A program made the position numbers and the translations under genes. Of a stretch of DNA of 50,457 nucleotides, positions 1-8,286 are shown piece by piece. Origin of the DNA: a virus; the IMG/VR virus record IMGVR_UViG_3300034072_000174, positions 1 through 50,457 of that record. One strand, given 5' to 3'. Numbering within the stretch: position 1 is the first letter of the stretch; each line of letters begins with the position of its first letter. The notes under the pieces are model-generated. The model ran no database searches. It was not told the DNA's origin and was given only the letters and a program-made list of their open reading frames with translations.

Positions 1-1
1 T

Positions 2-604
2 AATGATATAAAAGATTACCTATTGAAGTATCACAATGCTAAGGTTGTGGAAGGTGATGAAGCTGACCAAATGGTTGCACAGCGTATGTGGGATGGTTAC
101 AAATCAGGTGAAATGATTGTTGGGTGTAGCCTAGACAAAGATGCGAGAGGCAATATGGGATGGCTCTATAATCCAGATAAAGATGATTTGATATACATCG
201 ACGGTTTGGGTGAACTCACCAAGGATGGCACTAAAGTTCGTGGTCACGGGCGCTTGTGGCTCTACCATCAACTTTGCATAGGCGATTGGAGTACTGATCA
301 CTTCTGCCCTAGACAGATTGTAAAAGCCGCTACCGGCGCTATGCCAAAGTTTGGTGAAACAGCTTCTTATAATTTACTGAAAGATTGTAAATCGGATAAA
401 GAAGCTTGGGTTGCTGTACATGATTTGTATTTGAAATGGTTTGGTTCAGAGAAGTTCAGTTACACTGCTTGGAATGGCGAGACTGTTACAACAGATTATC
501 TTGGTGCTTTACAGATTATTTGGGATTGTGCTTTTATGAAACGCTTTGATGGTGACAACGTTGATGTTCGCGCAGTGCTGAAGAAATTGGGAGTGATTAA
601 ATGA
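2..604 (+). CDS. 5'-3' exonuclease (FEN/T7 gp6-like), C-terminal part
   Basis: The frame is open to the left edge, so this is the 3' end of a longer gene. The visible 200 residues resemble the metal-binding half of PIN/FEN-type phage exonucleases: an acidic EGDEAD motif, a CSLDKD motif, and a GDWSTDHF stretch followed by a region like the helix-hairpin-helix part (FGETASYNLLKDC). In T7-like phages such enzymes remove primers and degrade host DNA for nucleotide recycling. The next gene starts 4 bases before this stop. The family call rests on motif order, not on a full-length match. Confidence 0.62.
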   Translation, partial: NDIKDYLLKYHNAKVVEGDEADQMVAQRMWDGYKSGEMIVGCSLDKDARGNMGWLYNPDKDDLIYIDGLGELTKDGTKVRGHGRLWLYHQLCIGDWSTDHFCPRQIVKAATGAMPKFGETASYNLLKDCKSDKEAWVAVHDLYLKWFGSEKFSYTAWNGETVTTDYLGALQIIWDCAFMKRFDGDNVDVRAVLKKLGVIK

Positions 605-939
605 GTAGAACAGAAGTACATAAAGGTAAAGCAACTCCTACAGGCAAAACGTCTGTAGAGTTTCTGAGAGAAAACACACATTTAGTTTATGATACTTATT
701 TGGGTAACATTGAAGATGAACCAGACGATGTTCTATATAATGGGTTAAAATGTGGTTATGAGAAGTATGTTTTAATTGGTGGTATGGTATGGGAGTTAGA
801 TAATACGGAATTAGATGAATATGATTTTTCTTTTGCTGAAAAAAATCCAGACGGCAGTTTTAATTACTTTGTGAGTTTCTACAATGGTGGTTGTGGTCTT
901 AATGAAGCTATTGAGTATGCTATGGAGAAAGCAGAATAA
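601..939 (+). CDS. hypothetical protein
   Basis: This 112-residue acidic protein overlaps the exonuclease stop by 4 bases (ATGA), so the two are translationally coupled. It is rich in Asp, Glu and aromatic residues in its second half and has no membrane segment or cysteine motif. I do not recognise the family. Its stop overlaps the next start (TAATG), placing it firmly in the early operon. Confidence 0.8.
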   Translation: MSRTEVHKGKATPTGKTSVEFLRENTHLVYDTYLGNIEDEPDDVLYNGLKCGYEKYVLIGGMVWELDNTELDEYDFSFAEKNPDGSFNYFVSFYNGGCGLNEAIEYAMEKAE

Positions 940-1478
940 TGTCACAGGATAACGATTTTACACCTTGGATTTGGTATCCTGAATTATGGCCCACAAAGAG
1001 CAGTTTCTATACCTACTTACGTGGCTCATTACGCAAGGCTGTTTGGAATACATCTCCGATTAAGATAACGTTTAAGAATCTGAATTGCTCACCACCGCCT
1101 GAAGATTACATAGGTAGAGCTAAGTCTGGTGCTTATTGTGCGTTATCTGGAGATTGGGAAGGAAAAAGTAAGTTACAGGTCGATCATAAAATCGGTAACG
1201 TATCTCTGAACGATGAGTCAGACATTCTTGATTTTATCAAGCACTTAATTCCACCACCAAACAGTTTGCAATTAGTCACTCCAGAGGCACACAAAATCAA
1301 GAGCTACGCAGAGAAGCAGGGCATATCTTATGATGAGGCAGTAATTGAAAAACAAATACTTGAAATCTGCGAGACAAAAAAGGATCGTGAATTTCTTCTT
1401 GAAAAGGGAATCCATCCAGCTTCAAATGCAGCAAAACGTAAAGAACAAATCAGAGAATATCTGAAGGAGAATAAATGA
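939..1478 (+). CDS. HNH-type endonuclease-like protein
   Basis: The 179-residue protein has the core of an HNH nuclease. A CALSGDWEG segment is followed by a QVDHKIG motif around residues 82-88 (the catalytic His is likely within VDH), then an N-rich stretch (NSLQLVTPEAHK) that supplies the second Asn and His. It lacks the zinc cysteine pairs of many HNH proteins. It is coupled to both neighbours by 1- to 4-base overlaps, which looks like a resident operon gene rather than a recent homing insertion. A role in replication or recombination is possible but not shown. Confidence 0.65.
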   Translation: MSQDNDFTPWIWYPELWPTKSSFYTYLRGSLRKAVWNTSPIKITFKNLNCSPPPEDYIGRAKSGAYCALSGDWEGKSKLQVDHKIGNVSLNDESDILDFIKHLIPPPNSLQLVTPEAHKIKSYAEKQGISYDEAVIEKQILEICETKKDREFLLEKGIHPASNAAKRKEQIREYLKENK

Positions 1479-1783
1479 GTATTTACCAACTAACAACACA
1501 TGAGTTTACAGAACTCTTAGAGAATGGAACTCTATACAAACTGTTCCCTGAGCTACAAGGACGTTTATTCAACGTACAGCAATTCAATACATTGAAAGCT
1601 GAATATGAACTGAATGATGCTTTATATAATTTCCTATTTGACATCGTAGAATACACAGGCTGTGACCCTGCTGAGTTCTATGATTTGTTTATTGAACACA
1701 AAGAAGACATTCTAAATATTCTACAACATTCAGATGAATTAAATGTTGAAGGTGTATTAGCTAAATTACGGGAGGATGTATAA
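1475..1783 (+). CDS. hypothetical protein
   Basis: A 102-residue, mostly helical acidic protein overlapping the HNH gene stop by 4 bases. The upstream AAGGAGAATAA gives a good ribosome binding site. No known motif is visible. It is followed directly by a GTG-start gene with no spacer. Confidence 0.8.
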   Translation: MSIYQLTTHEFTELLENGTLYKLFPELQGRLFNVQQFNTLKAEYELNDALYNFLFDIVEYTGCDPAEFYDLFIEHKEDILNILQHSDELNVEGVLAKLREDV

Positions 1784-1996
1784 GTGTATATTCCAATCCG
1801 ACACGTTGAAGATATTGAGCTTGCTGTAAAGATTCTCATTGAAGAAGCTGTTGAGAAGGCTGAAGCGGATTTAGAAGATGAGTACGAAGAAAGGCTTACA
1901 GAGAAAGATGAAGAAATCTTAGAGCTTCGACAGACAGTATTAACATTAGAGAATGAGATTCGTTCTCTACATAAAGAGTTGATGGAAAATGACTAA
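1784..1996 (+). CDS. small coiled-coil protein
   Basis: This 70-residue protein starts at GTG one base after the previous stop; GGAGG lies about 8 bases upstream. Residues 15-67 are almost purely Glu, Lys, Leu and Arg with heptad spacing, which predicts a single long coiled coil. The N-terminus (YIPIRHVED) is the only non-helical part. Function is unknown. It overlaps the following phosphoesterase gene by 8 bases, so a structural or regulatory partnership with that protein is plausible but inferred. Confidence 0.75.
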   Translation: MYIPIRHVEDIELAVKILIEEAVEKAEADLEDEYEERLTEKDEEILELRQTVLTLENEIRSLHKELMEND

Positions 1997-3215
1997 GGAG
2001 AATAGTTTGAATAGTTGGAAAGAGAAAGCATTAGAATTGGCACAGACTGGTGTTAGCTGGAGAAAGATTGCCAAACAATTAGATGTGCCTCGCAGCACTG
2101 TGTCAGATTGGTTACGGGCACAATCTGCCAAGACTACATCTATAGTCGCGCCAGAGAAAGAGTATGATGCCGATTTAGATGTGTTAGTAAATAATCCTGA
2201 CTTCAGTGTATCAAACTTGGCTAAACGTTTACGCGCTGCTCAGAAAGCGAATACACAACTACGTAAAGTGCATCGTGAAGTGTTTGACGAGGAACAATCC
2301 AATAATGCCCTTTTAAACGCTCTAGAATTGGCTGTGGGACGTTTAAACTTGAAACCAGTGGCAGTGGCTACCCCAATACCTACAGGCCGTCAGAAGGCCA
2401 CTGTGGAGCTTCTATTTAGCGATCTACAGATTGGTAAAGTTGGTGAACATTACAATACACCAAAAGCTAAACAAGCGTTAGCTCTTTACGGTGATGAAGT
2501 GTTGAGGTACATTGACCGTCAATCAAATGATTATGATATTGAGCGAATCATTTTTGCTTCATTAGGAGACATCGTAGAAGATCACATGAAGCATGGTGTT
2601 CAGTCTGCTATGGCTACTGATACGGGTTTAGCTGAACAAATGTCAGACGCTATCACAGGCATTTGGCAAAATGTGCTGAATCCGCTGTTCAAGCTGGGGG
2701 TTAAGGTCGATGTTATGTGCATTGCTGGTAACCACGGTAGCAGTCAGCACAAGGGTATGGATATGTTCAAAGCTGGGTTGTTCAGCTACGACTATACTAT
2801 CTACAAAACCTTTGAACTGTTAGCTAAGAACAGTGGTTACAGTCATGTGAGCTTCATTATCCCAGAAGGTGTGTTTGGTTATCTGAATATCTATGGAAAC
2901 TACGCCGTATATGAACATGGTTATTTCAACAGCTCTACGGAGAAGTCGATGTCTGACCAGATGAAAAAGCGTGGGCAACAGATTAAGAAGCACGTAGAAT
3001 ACTTCCGTTGTGGTGACATGCACCACACATGCAGTTATGACAGTCATCGGATTATTCTGAATGGTGCTTTCTTTGGTGTAGACGAAGGTGGTACGGAGTA
3101 TTCTGGCATCCTTGGTTACAACTCTATTCCGAGTCAAGTAGCCATTACTCACGTAGCAGAGGAAAGGTTAGGTAGAACAACAGCTAAGGACTTTTACCTA
3201 ATCCAAGTAGCCTAG
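1989..3215 (+). CDS. helix-turn-helix / calcineurin-like metallophosphoesterase fusion
   Basis: The 408-residue protein has two parts. Residues 14-45 (WRKIAKQLDVPRSTVSDWL) form a clear helix-turn-helix of the small-terminase/transposase type. From about residue 138 the metal ligands of the calcineurin-like phosphoesterase fold appear in order: SDLQIGK (Asp145), GDIVEDH (Gly193-Asp194), GNHG (247-250) and GDMHH near residue 342. This suggests a DNA-targeted phosphodiesterase or nuclease, distantly similar in plan to the Mre11/SbcD class, though no capping domain is recognisable. It closes the first operon; a palindrome and a fresh promoter follow. Confidence 0.8.
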   Translation: MTKENSLNSWKEKALELAQTGVSWRKIAKQLDVPRSTVSDWLRAQSAKTTSIVAPEKEYDADLDVLVNNPDFSVSNLAKRLRAAQKANTQLRKVHREVFDEEQSNNALLNALELAVGRLNLKPVAVATPIPTGRQKATVELLFSDLQIGKVGEHYNTPKAKQALALYGDEVLRYIDRQSNDYDIERIIFASLGDIVEDHMKHGVQSAMATDTGLAEQMSDAITGIWQNVLNPLFKLGVKVDVMCIAGNHGSSQHKGMDMFKAGLFSYDYTIYKTFELLAKNSGYSHVSFIIPEGVFGYLNIYGNYAVYEHGYFNSSTEKSMSDQMKKRGQQIKKHVEYFRCGDMHHTCSYDSHRIILNGAFFGVDEGGTEYSGILGYNSIPSQVAITHVAEERLGRTTAKDFYLIQVA

Positions 3216-3231
3216 TTCATTATTAATGAAC
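3215..3231. repeat. 17-bp palindrome after the phosphoesterase gene
   Basis: GTTCATTA and TAATGAAC are perfect inverted 8-mers around one central base. The motif begins at the last base of the upstream gene. It lacks a T-tract, so it is more likely an operator or mRNA 3'-end hairpin than an intrinsic terminator. The half-site ATGAAC recurs at 3243-3248, just before the promoter at 3255. Confidence 0.45.
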
Positions 3232-3254
3232 ATCCAATAAAAATGAACAAACGC

Positions 3255-3283
3255 TTGACACAGGAATTGAAGTTGTGTAGAAT
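3255..3283 (+). promoter_or_regulatory. sigma-70 promoter
   Basis: A consensus TTGACA (3255-3260) and TAGAAT (3278-3283) are separated by exactly 17 bases. The predicted start lies about 40 bases before the gene at 3330. It would drive the MazG/ThyX/NrdA operon. Confidence 0.75.
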
Positions 3284-3329
3284 TATAGTCCGACAACACG
3301 TTCCTGTGTCAATTGAGAGGAGAGAAATT

Positions 3330-4070
3330 ATGAGTTATAGATTAGCTGATGGTAGTTTGTCTACAGACTATACAGAAGGAGATTTGTTCGTTGGTGGGTT
3401 TGTTGGTGCTGAGGGAGAAACACCGCAATTTTTAAGTGGAAGTATTGTTCGATTAGATCGAGATGATACAACGCACTGTCCTTATTTTGAATTAATAGAG
3501 GGTTTTTTTGAACCAAATACATGCGCTGTAGGGGATTACATTTACGAAGATTGGGCTTGCCTTAAAAAACATACCGTCAAAGAACAAGACCCAGAAGTAA
3601 CAATTCGTCAGTCAGAAGTAGACGCTTATATTGATGAAATCAACATGCTTCGTGAGCTTGTCGCTGAGATTACATTACAATCTGATTTCAATTCATTAGA
3701 ACAGCAAGCAGAGGCTTTCCGTGTCCTTAATGATAAGATGCTTAGTCATCAATCTTACAAACAAGGTGATGGTGGCTCTACACGAATCGGTGAATTGTCG
3801 AAGCAACTGGATGTATTGTTTGCAGCCTACGATAGCTTGGCAGGTAAACAGAAAGAACAAACCTTCAAACCTGTCTCAGAAATGACTCTTGAAGATTGGC
3901 AACAGGCTTTGGAAGAAGGTTGGGAGTTCTTAGATAATTACGGGGATATTAACACGGTTACTGAGATTACGGACCTAGTGTTCTTTAGTGAATATTGTTA
4001 CGGTTTCAGCATTGATGGGAAGCATTCAATTGATTCAGAAAATAACTTTATTGTCAAACGTATTAAATGA
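3330..4070 (+). CDS. hypothetical protein
   Basis: I place the start at the ATG preceded by GAGGAGAG; the frame is open further upstream, but that part contains the promoter. The 246-residue product is acidic. A middle part near residues 100-150 is helical (EINMLRELVAEITLQ), and the C-terminal part is rich in Glu and aromatics. No family is recognised. It is the first gene of the promoter-driven nucleotide-metabolism operon and overlaps the next gene's leader. Confidence 0.7.
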   Translation: MSYRLADGSLSTDYTEGDLFVGGFVGAEGETPQFLSGSIVRLDRDDTTHCPYFELIEGFFEPNTCAVGDYIYEDWACLKKHTVKEQDPEVTIRQSEVDAYIDEINMLRELVAEITLQSDFNSLEQQAEAFRVLNDKMLSHQSYKQGDGGSTRIGELSKQLDVLFAAYDSLAGKQKEQTFKPVSEMTLEDWQQALEEGWEFLDNYGDINTVTEITDLVFFSEYCYGFSIDGKHSIDSENNFIVKRIK

Positions 4071-4081
4071 GGAGAGAATTA

Positions 4082-4618
4082 GTGAAAGATACATTGAAAT
4101 TCTTTGAAATTGCCAAGCCAAACCCAACCATTGCTGATGCACAAACGCAGCTCGGAGTTCACATTGAAGAATTCCAAGAAATGTTCGTAGAAGGTCTAGC
4201 GTTTGGTGCAGAATCAGATATTGCCTTAGCAACTGCTGAAGTTTCAGATTACTATAAAGATAAACAAGACTATAATTTTCTTGTTGACTTAGACCGTATT
4301 GCTATGGCTGATTCATTAGCAGACCAGTACGTGACTTTGATTGGTACAGCACGAGCTTTGGGTATTGATATTGAAGGTGCTGTCAAAGAAGTGGAAGCTT
4401 CTAACTTGAGTAAGTTTATTTATGTTGGTGATCGTGAACTCACTCACGAGGACTTGGGAAGCTTTGCTCAGCAATGTAATGACATTGAATTACAAGGGAG
4501 ATACCAAGGAGTTCATTGGAAACGTGTTGGTGAATACATCGTGTTCTATGACCAGAACGGAAAAATATTAAAGTCACCATCAACCTACTTTGAACCTAAA
4601 TTAGAGGCGTACATCTAA
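4082..4618 (+). CDS. MazG-like nucleotide pyrophosphohydrolase
   Basis: The GTG at 4082 has GAGGAGAG at the right distance; an ATG at 4067 overlaps the previous stop but has no binding site of its own. The 178-residue product has the all-alpha NTP-pyrophosphatase pattern: HIEEFQEM supplies the first acidic metal ligands, and LADQYVTLIGTARALG plus VEASNLSKF give the second helix pair and conserved Asn. A C-terminal KSPSTYFEP tail is common in phage versions. Such enzymes hydrolyse NTPs or dNTPs, for pool cleansing or for altering host nucleotide alarm signals. It sits directly before ThyX and the reductase genes. Confidence 0.65.
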   Translation: MKDTLKFFEIAKPNPTIADAQTQLGVHIEEFQEMFVEGLAFGAESDIALATAEVSDYYKDKQDYNFLVDLDRIAMADSLADQYVTLIGTARALGIDIEGAVKEVEASNLSKFIYVGDRELTHEDLGSFAQQCNDIELQGRYQGVHWKRVGEYIVFYDQNGKILKSPSTYFEPKLEAYI

Positions 4619-4806
4619 TGATTGAACCAAGTATCACTGAATGGAAATTTGAATATGTATCAACAAATCACAGTGTATTTCGTGGAGTGATTAAGGCTGT
4701 TAGTGTTGACAACAGAAATACACAAGCACTGAGCTTGCTTTTTAATAGGTATCGGCGTAAGATTGGTTTAGAGAATGTGAAGTTTGTTGAATTGAATAAG
4801 GAGTAG
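4618..4806 (+). CDS. hypothetical protein
   Basis: A 62-residue protein whose ATG overlaps the MazG-like stop by one base (TAATG). It contains a basic NRYRRKIG patch near its C-terminal third. No family is recognised. Its end carries the AAGGAG binding site for thyX. Confidence 0.75.
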   Translation: MIEPSITEWKFEYVSTNHSVFRGVIKAVSVDNRNTQALSLLFNRYRRKIGLENVKFVELNKE

Positions 4807-4810
4807 TAAT

Positions 4811-5503
4811 TTGAAGGTACAACATTTTAAAGATAAGTACGAAGTAAACGCAATCGGTATTACGGTTCCTTTGGTTGATTATATTCCAGATAGCGAAGGT
4901 CTGATCAGCTACCAAGCTCGTGTGAGCAATCCAAACAATCAGTTAGATTTTGATACAGCAGACAAACTGTTAGCTTACTGCGCTCGTAATGGTCATTGGT
5001 CTGTATTTGATATGGCTAATCTTGTATTAGAGATTAAAGCTCCTCGCGACATTAGCCGTCAAGCGTTACGACACAGCTCAGCAAAGTTTCAAGAGTTTAG
5101 TCAACGGTATGCTGACGTAACAGATGATATGTTCTGCCTGCGAGAGCTACGTAAGCAAGACACGAAGAATCGTCAGAACTCAATCGCTGGAGCATTTACG
5201 TCAGAGGAAGAAGCTGAGTGGTATGCTGACCAAGAAGAAGTCATTCAGTTGGTTCAATCTAAAGTGAAGAAGTGGCGCAGTCGTGATGCTGCAAAAGAAT
5301 GCACTCGTGTATTTATGCCGGAAGGTCTTACTATGTCAGCTATGTATATGAATGGTACAGTTCGCACTTGGATTCACTACACCGGATTACGGACGGAGCG
5401 TGGGGTAACACAAGATGAACATTGTGATGTGGCTGATGCTGCTAAGGAATTCTTACTGAAGTATTTCCCTTCGCTGAGTAAAGTATTAACGGAGCAACAA
5501 TGA
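4811..5503 (+). CDS. thyX: flavin-dependent thymidylate synthase ThyX
   Basis: ThyX makes dTMP from dUMP using methylenetetrahydrofolate and FAD. The 230-residue product carries a variant of the signature RHRxxSxNExSxRY at residues 87-100 (RHSSAKFQEFSQRY), retaining RH, the Glu, the second Ser and RY. A WxHxxxLR-type segment (WIHYTGLRTERG) and the usual C-terminal region follow. Start is a TTG with AAGGAG 7 bases upstream. The neighbours (MazG-like, glutaredoxin, NrdA, NrdB) confirm a dNTP supply operon. Confidence 0.93.
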   Translation: MKVQHFKDKYEVNAIGITVPLVDYIPDSEGLISYQARVSNPNNQLDFDTADKLLAYCARNGHWSVFDMANLVLEIKAPRDISRQALRHSSAKFQEFSQRYADVTDDMFCLRELRKQDTKNRQNSIAGAFTSEEEAEWYADQEEVIQLVQSKVKKWRSRDAAKECTRVFMPEGLTMSAMYMNGTVRTWIHYTGLRTERGVTQDEHCDVADAAKEFLLKYFPSLSKVLTEQQ

Positions 5504-5871
5504 TGCAGTTGAAAGACCTCCCTAAAATTGATGACAAGTATTTTGACTTCAATTACAATGTACCTTTAGTGGATTTAGCCAACACCACTGCATGTCGTGA
5601 AGGTTACTGTAATGCAGAGAATGACCGCTTGATTAAGTCAATGCTTCATATTTTCGGCATGGACGTCAACCGTCCTTATGAGCGCTTAGAGTTAGCTGAT
5701 GGGCAAACGTTTCGTTCTCCTATTACTAACCTTGAACAGACAGGTGGATACATTTACAGCGGTTATGAACGTTCAGATGAAGCATGGAAGAAACGTGGCA
5801 AAGACAATATGGTGAAGTATCTGTTTGGGTACAATGAAGAATTTTTTAAAGCATTAGGATTGAAGGAGTGA
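5500..5871 (+). CDS. hypothetical protein
   Basis: A 123-residue protein starting by ATGA overlap with thyX; GGAG lies 6 bases upstream. It is rich in aromatic residues and contains two cysteines in TACREGYCNAENDR. No family is recognised. Its place between thyX and the glutaredoxin suggests a role linked to nucleotide metabolism, but that is inference from position only. Confidence 0.75.
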   Translation: MMQLKDLPKIDDKYFDFNYNVPLVDLANTTACREGYCNAENDRLIKSMLHIFGMDVNRPYERLELADGQTFRSPITNLEQTGGYIYSGYERSDEAWKKRGKDNMVKYLFGYNEEFFKALGLKE

Positions 5872-5873
5872 AG

Positions 5874-6074
5874 ATGTATTCTGAAGGGCTGGTGGTATTT
5901 AGTAAAAACGTATGTCCTAATTGTGTTACTGTGAAGAATAAGCTTAAAGCTCAGGGGAAAGAGTTCACAGAGATTAAGTTAGAAGAAAACCCAGAAGCAT
6001 TGGTATTTTTGAAAGAACAAGGTTTTCGTTCTGTTCCTGTAGTGATGCAGGATGGTGTAGTGGTGGCAGTATGA
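5874..6074 (+). CDS. glutaredoxin/NrdH-like thiol reductant
   Basis: The 66-residue protein is a minimal thioredoxin-fold glutaredoxin with a CPNC active site near its N-terminus and the cis-Pro motif SVPVVM near residue 54. Start is taken at ATG 5874, six bases after AAGGAG; a GTG at 5868 is too close to that site. It overlaps nrdA by 4 bases, so it is probably the dedicated electron donor for the phage ribonucleotide reductase. Confidence 0.85.
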   Translation: MYSEGLVVFSKNVCPNCVTVKNKLKAQGKEFTEIKLEENPEALVFLKEQGFRSVPVVMQDGVVVAV

Positions 6075-8242
6075 TTAGTTCAGTAACTAAGCGTAATGGT
6101 GAAGTGGTTCCATTCGACACAGACAAATTTAATCGTTGGGCTGAGTATGCAACGGAAGTTGGCGGTAATTGGTCAGACATTGCATTTGAGACATACAAAA
6201 AACTAACAGATAAAATCTCTACAGTGGATATTCACCAAACGATGATTGACGTTTGTATTGATAAAGAGAATCTTGAATATAGTCGTGTAGCAAGTCGTTT
6301 AGAGTTTGCTACGATTCGTAAGAACATGAAGTATGTCTTTGGTGTCGATGATCGAGATAGCTTGAAAGATATTCTGCAAGCGTATGAAGATTTCGGTGTA
6401 TGGGATAGTGACTATATACCTCCATACAATCCAGTCTGGGAGGATTGGTATAATGAGATTAAGCAGACACGTTTGGAGTATTGGCAGGTAAAGCAGTTCA
6501 CAGATAAGTATGCTTGTAAGATTAACGATGTAGTGATTGAAACACCTCACTTAGCGTACTTCGGTATCTCTGTTGCTTTGTTCGGTGACACACAGAAAGC
6601 TTTTGATTTCATGAAAGCTTTAGTGAAAGGTAAGATTAATCTGCCAACACCAGCACTTAACGGTTTACGTAATGGTGATTGGGACACGATTAGTTGCTGT
6701 GTAATTAGTGCTGAGGACTCTACCGAGTCTATTGGCGTAGCTAATCACATCGCTTATCGGATGACAGCGAAGAAAGCAGGTATCGGCATTGAGTACACAT
6801 TACGCACTAAACACTCTCCAGTGAAAGGTGGTCGTGTAGCCCACTTAGGATTGAGTCCTATTTACAAAGCATTAAATGGTGAAGTGAAGGCGTTGACACA
6901 AATCACTCGCGGTGGTAACGCTACAGTGACAGTGCAGTGTATCAATCCAGAAGTGATGGATGTGTTCAACTGGAAATCTCAGTTGACTGACTTCGAAACA
7001 CGTATTGACAAGCTGGATTATTCGTTCGCTTTCAATGACGCATTCTTCAATGCTGTAGTGACTGATACAGACTGGTATATGTTTAGTCTGTCTGATGCGC
7101 CAAAACTGTATGATTTGTTCTATACGGCAGATGCGGATACCTACAACAAAGCTGTAGAGAAGTTGCTGAAGGTTGCTACGAAGCACAAGAAAGTTAAAGC
7201 TCGTGAGATGTTAAAAGCTTTCCTTACAATCAGACAAGAGACAGGGCGTTTCTATGCAATCAATGTGAGCAGAGCAAATAAACATACTCCGTTCTTAGAC
7301 ACAATTAGACAGTCAAACTTGTGTATGGAGATCCAGCTTCCGACAAAAGGTTACAAAGGGATGAAAGAGCTTTATTCGTCCAAAGCTACAGGTGAAACAG
7401 CTTTCTGTTCTTTATCTGGAATCAATGTAGCTGCTGTGACGGATGATGAATACGAGCACATAGCCGATTTGACACTGGAAGCTATTGACATTATGATCGA
7501 GAACGCACCAATGATGACAGACTCAATGAAAGCCGATATTATGTCTCGTCGTTCTGTTGGCGTAGGCATGTTGGGATTAGCTGTTGACTTATACAATAAT
7601 AACCTTGATTATGACGGGTCTATAGAGTCTTTAGAGCGTGTTAGATATTTAGCCGAGCGACACCACTACTATTTACTGAAAGCCTCCCAAAAGCTCTCTG
7701 AGGCTTCAGGCTTCGCTGTGGAAGGTATTGATGTGAACTGGCTACCTATTGACACAGCAATGAAGAAAGACTGTAAGTTCGATTGGGAAGCATTGCGAGG
7801 TAAACCACGGAAACATTCGGTACTTGTTGCTCACATGCCTACCGAGAGCAGCAGTCTTTTGAGTGGTGTACCTAACTCCGTGTACAGTCCTAGAGGGAAG
7901 ATTGTGTATAAGAAGTGTCGTAAAGGTGTGGTTCAGTCTATCTGCAAAGAGTTTGTTGAAGGTAAACATTTAACCGCATGGGATATTGACAATAATGTGA
8001 TGTCGAAGTATTATTCTGAAATACAAGATTTTACTGACCAAGCCACAAGTTGTGATGTGTTCCGCGCCCCTGAGAACTATCCTGATGGTAAGGTTCCGAT
8101 GTCTGTTCTGATGAAGGAGTTTGTCACTCACTTCAAGCTAGGCAACAAGACTTGGTATTACGTCAATACTAAACCCAAACGAGCCACTACGTTACACAAT
8201 ACAGTAGAAGCTGAAGATGGTTGCGAATCTTGTAAGTTGTAA
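6071..8242 (+). CDS. nrdA: ribonucleotide reductase class Ia, alpha subunit
   Basis: The 723-residue protein reduces ribonucleoside diphosphates to deoxy forms. Residues 1-90 look like an ATP-cone allosteric domain (VTKRNGEVVPFD). SCCV at 208-211 gives the first redox Cys, NLCMEI at 416-421 is the radical-site motif with the catalytic Cys418, and the pair CESC in the last six residues is the C-terminal shuttle. This complete motif set argues for an active enzyme. It is coupled to the glutaredoxin gene and followed by a terminator, then nrdB. Confidence 0.96.
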   Translation: MISSVTKRNGEVVPFDTDKFNRWAEYATEVGGNWSDIAFETYKKLTDKISTVDIHQTMIDVCIDKENLEYSRVASRLEFATIRKNMKYVFGVDDRDSLKDILQAYEDFGVWDSDYIPPYNPVWEDWYNEIKQTRLEYWQVKQFTDKYACKINDVVIETPHLAYFGISVALFGDTQKAFDFMKALVKGKINLPTPALNGLRNGDWDTISCCVISAEDSTESIGVANHIAYRMTAKKAGIGIEYTLRTKHSPVKGGRVAHLGLSPIYKALNGEVKALTQITRGGNATVTVQCINPEVMDVFNWKSQLTDFETRIDKLDYSFAFNDAFFNAVVTDTDWYMFSLSDAPKLYDLFYTADADTYNKAVEKLLKVATKHKKVKAREMLKAFLTIRQETGRFYAINVSRANKHTPFLDTIRQSNLCMEIQLPTKGYKGMKELYSSKATGETAFCSLSGINVAAVTDDEYEHIADLTLEAIDIMIENAPMMTDSMKADIMSRRSVGVGMLGLAVDLYNNNLDYDGSIESLERVRYLAERHHYYLLKASQKLSEASGFAVEGIDVNWLPIDTAMKKDCKFDWEALRGKPRKHSVLVAHMPTESSSLLSGVPNSVYSPRGKIVYKKCRKGVVQSICKEFVEGKHLTAWDIDNNVMSKYYSEIQDFTDQATSCDVFRAPENYPDGKVPMSVLMKEFVTHFKLGNKTWYYVNTKPKRATTLHNTVEAEDGCESCKL

Positions 8243-8246
8243 TTTT

Positions 8247-8270
8247 AAGGGAGCGTAATGCTCCCTTTTT
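8247..8270 (+). terminator. intrinsic terminator between nrdA and nrdB
   Basis: GGGAGC and GCTCCC form a perfect 6-bp stem with loop GTAAT, flanked by AA and a run of five T. It lies in the 44-base gap between the two reductase genes and could lower nrdB expression relative to nrdA, or protect the nrdA mRNA 3' end. Confidence 0.8.
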
Positions 8271-8286
8271 CATTTCTGGAGGAAAC

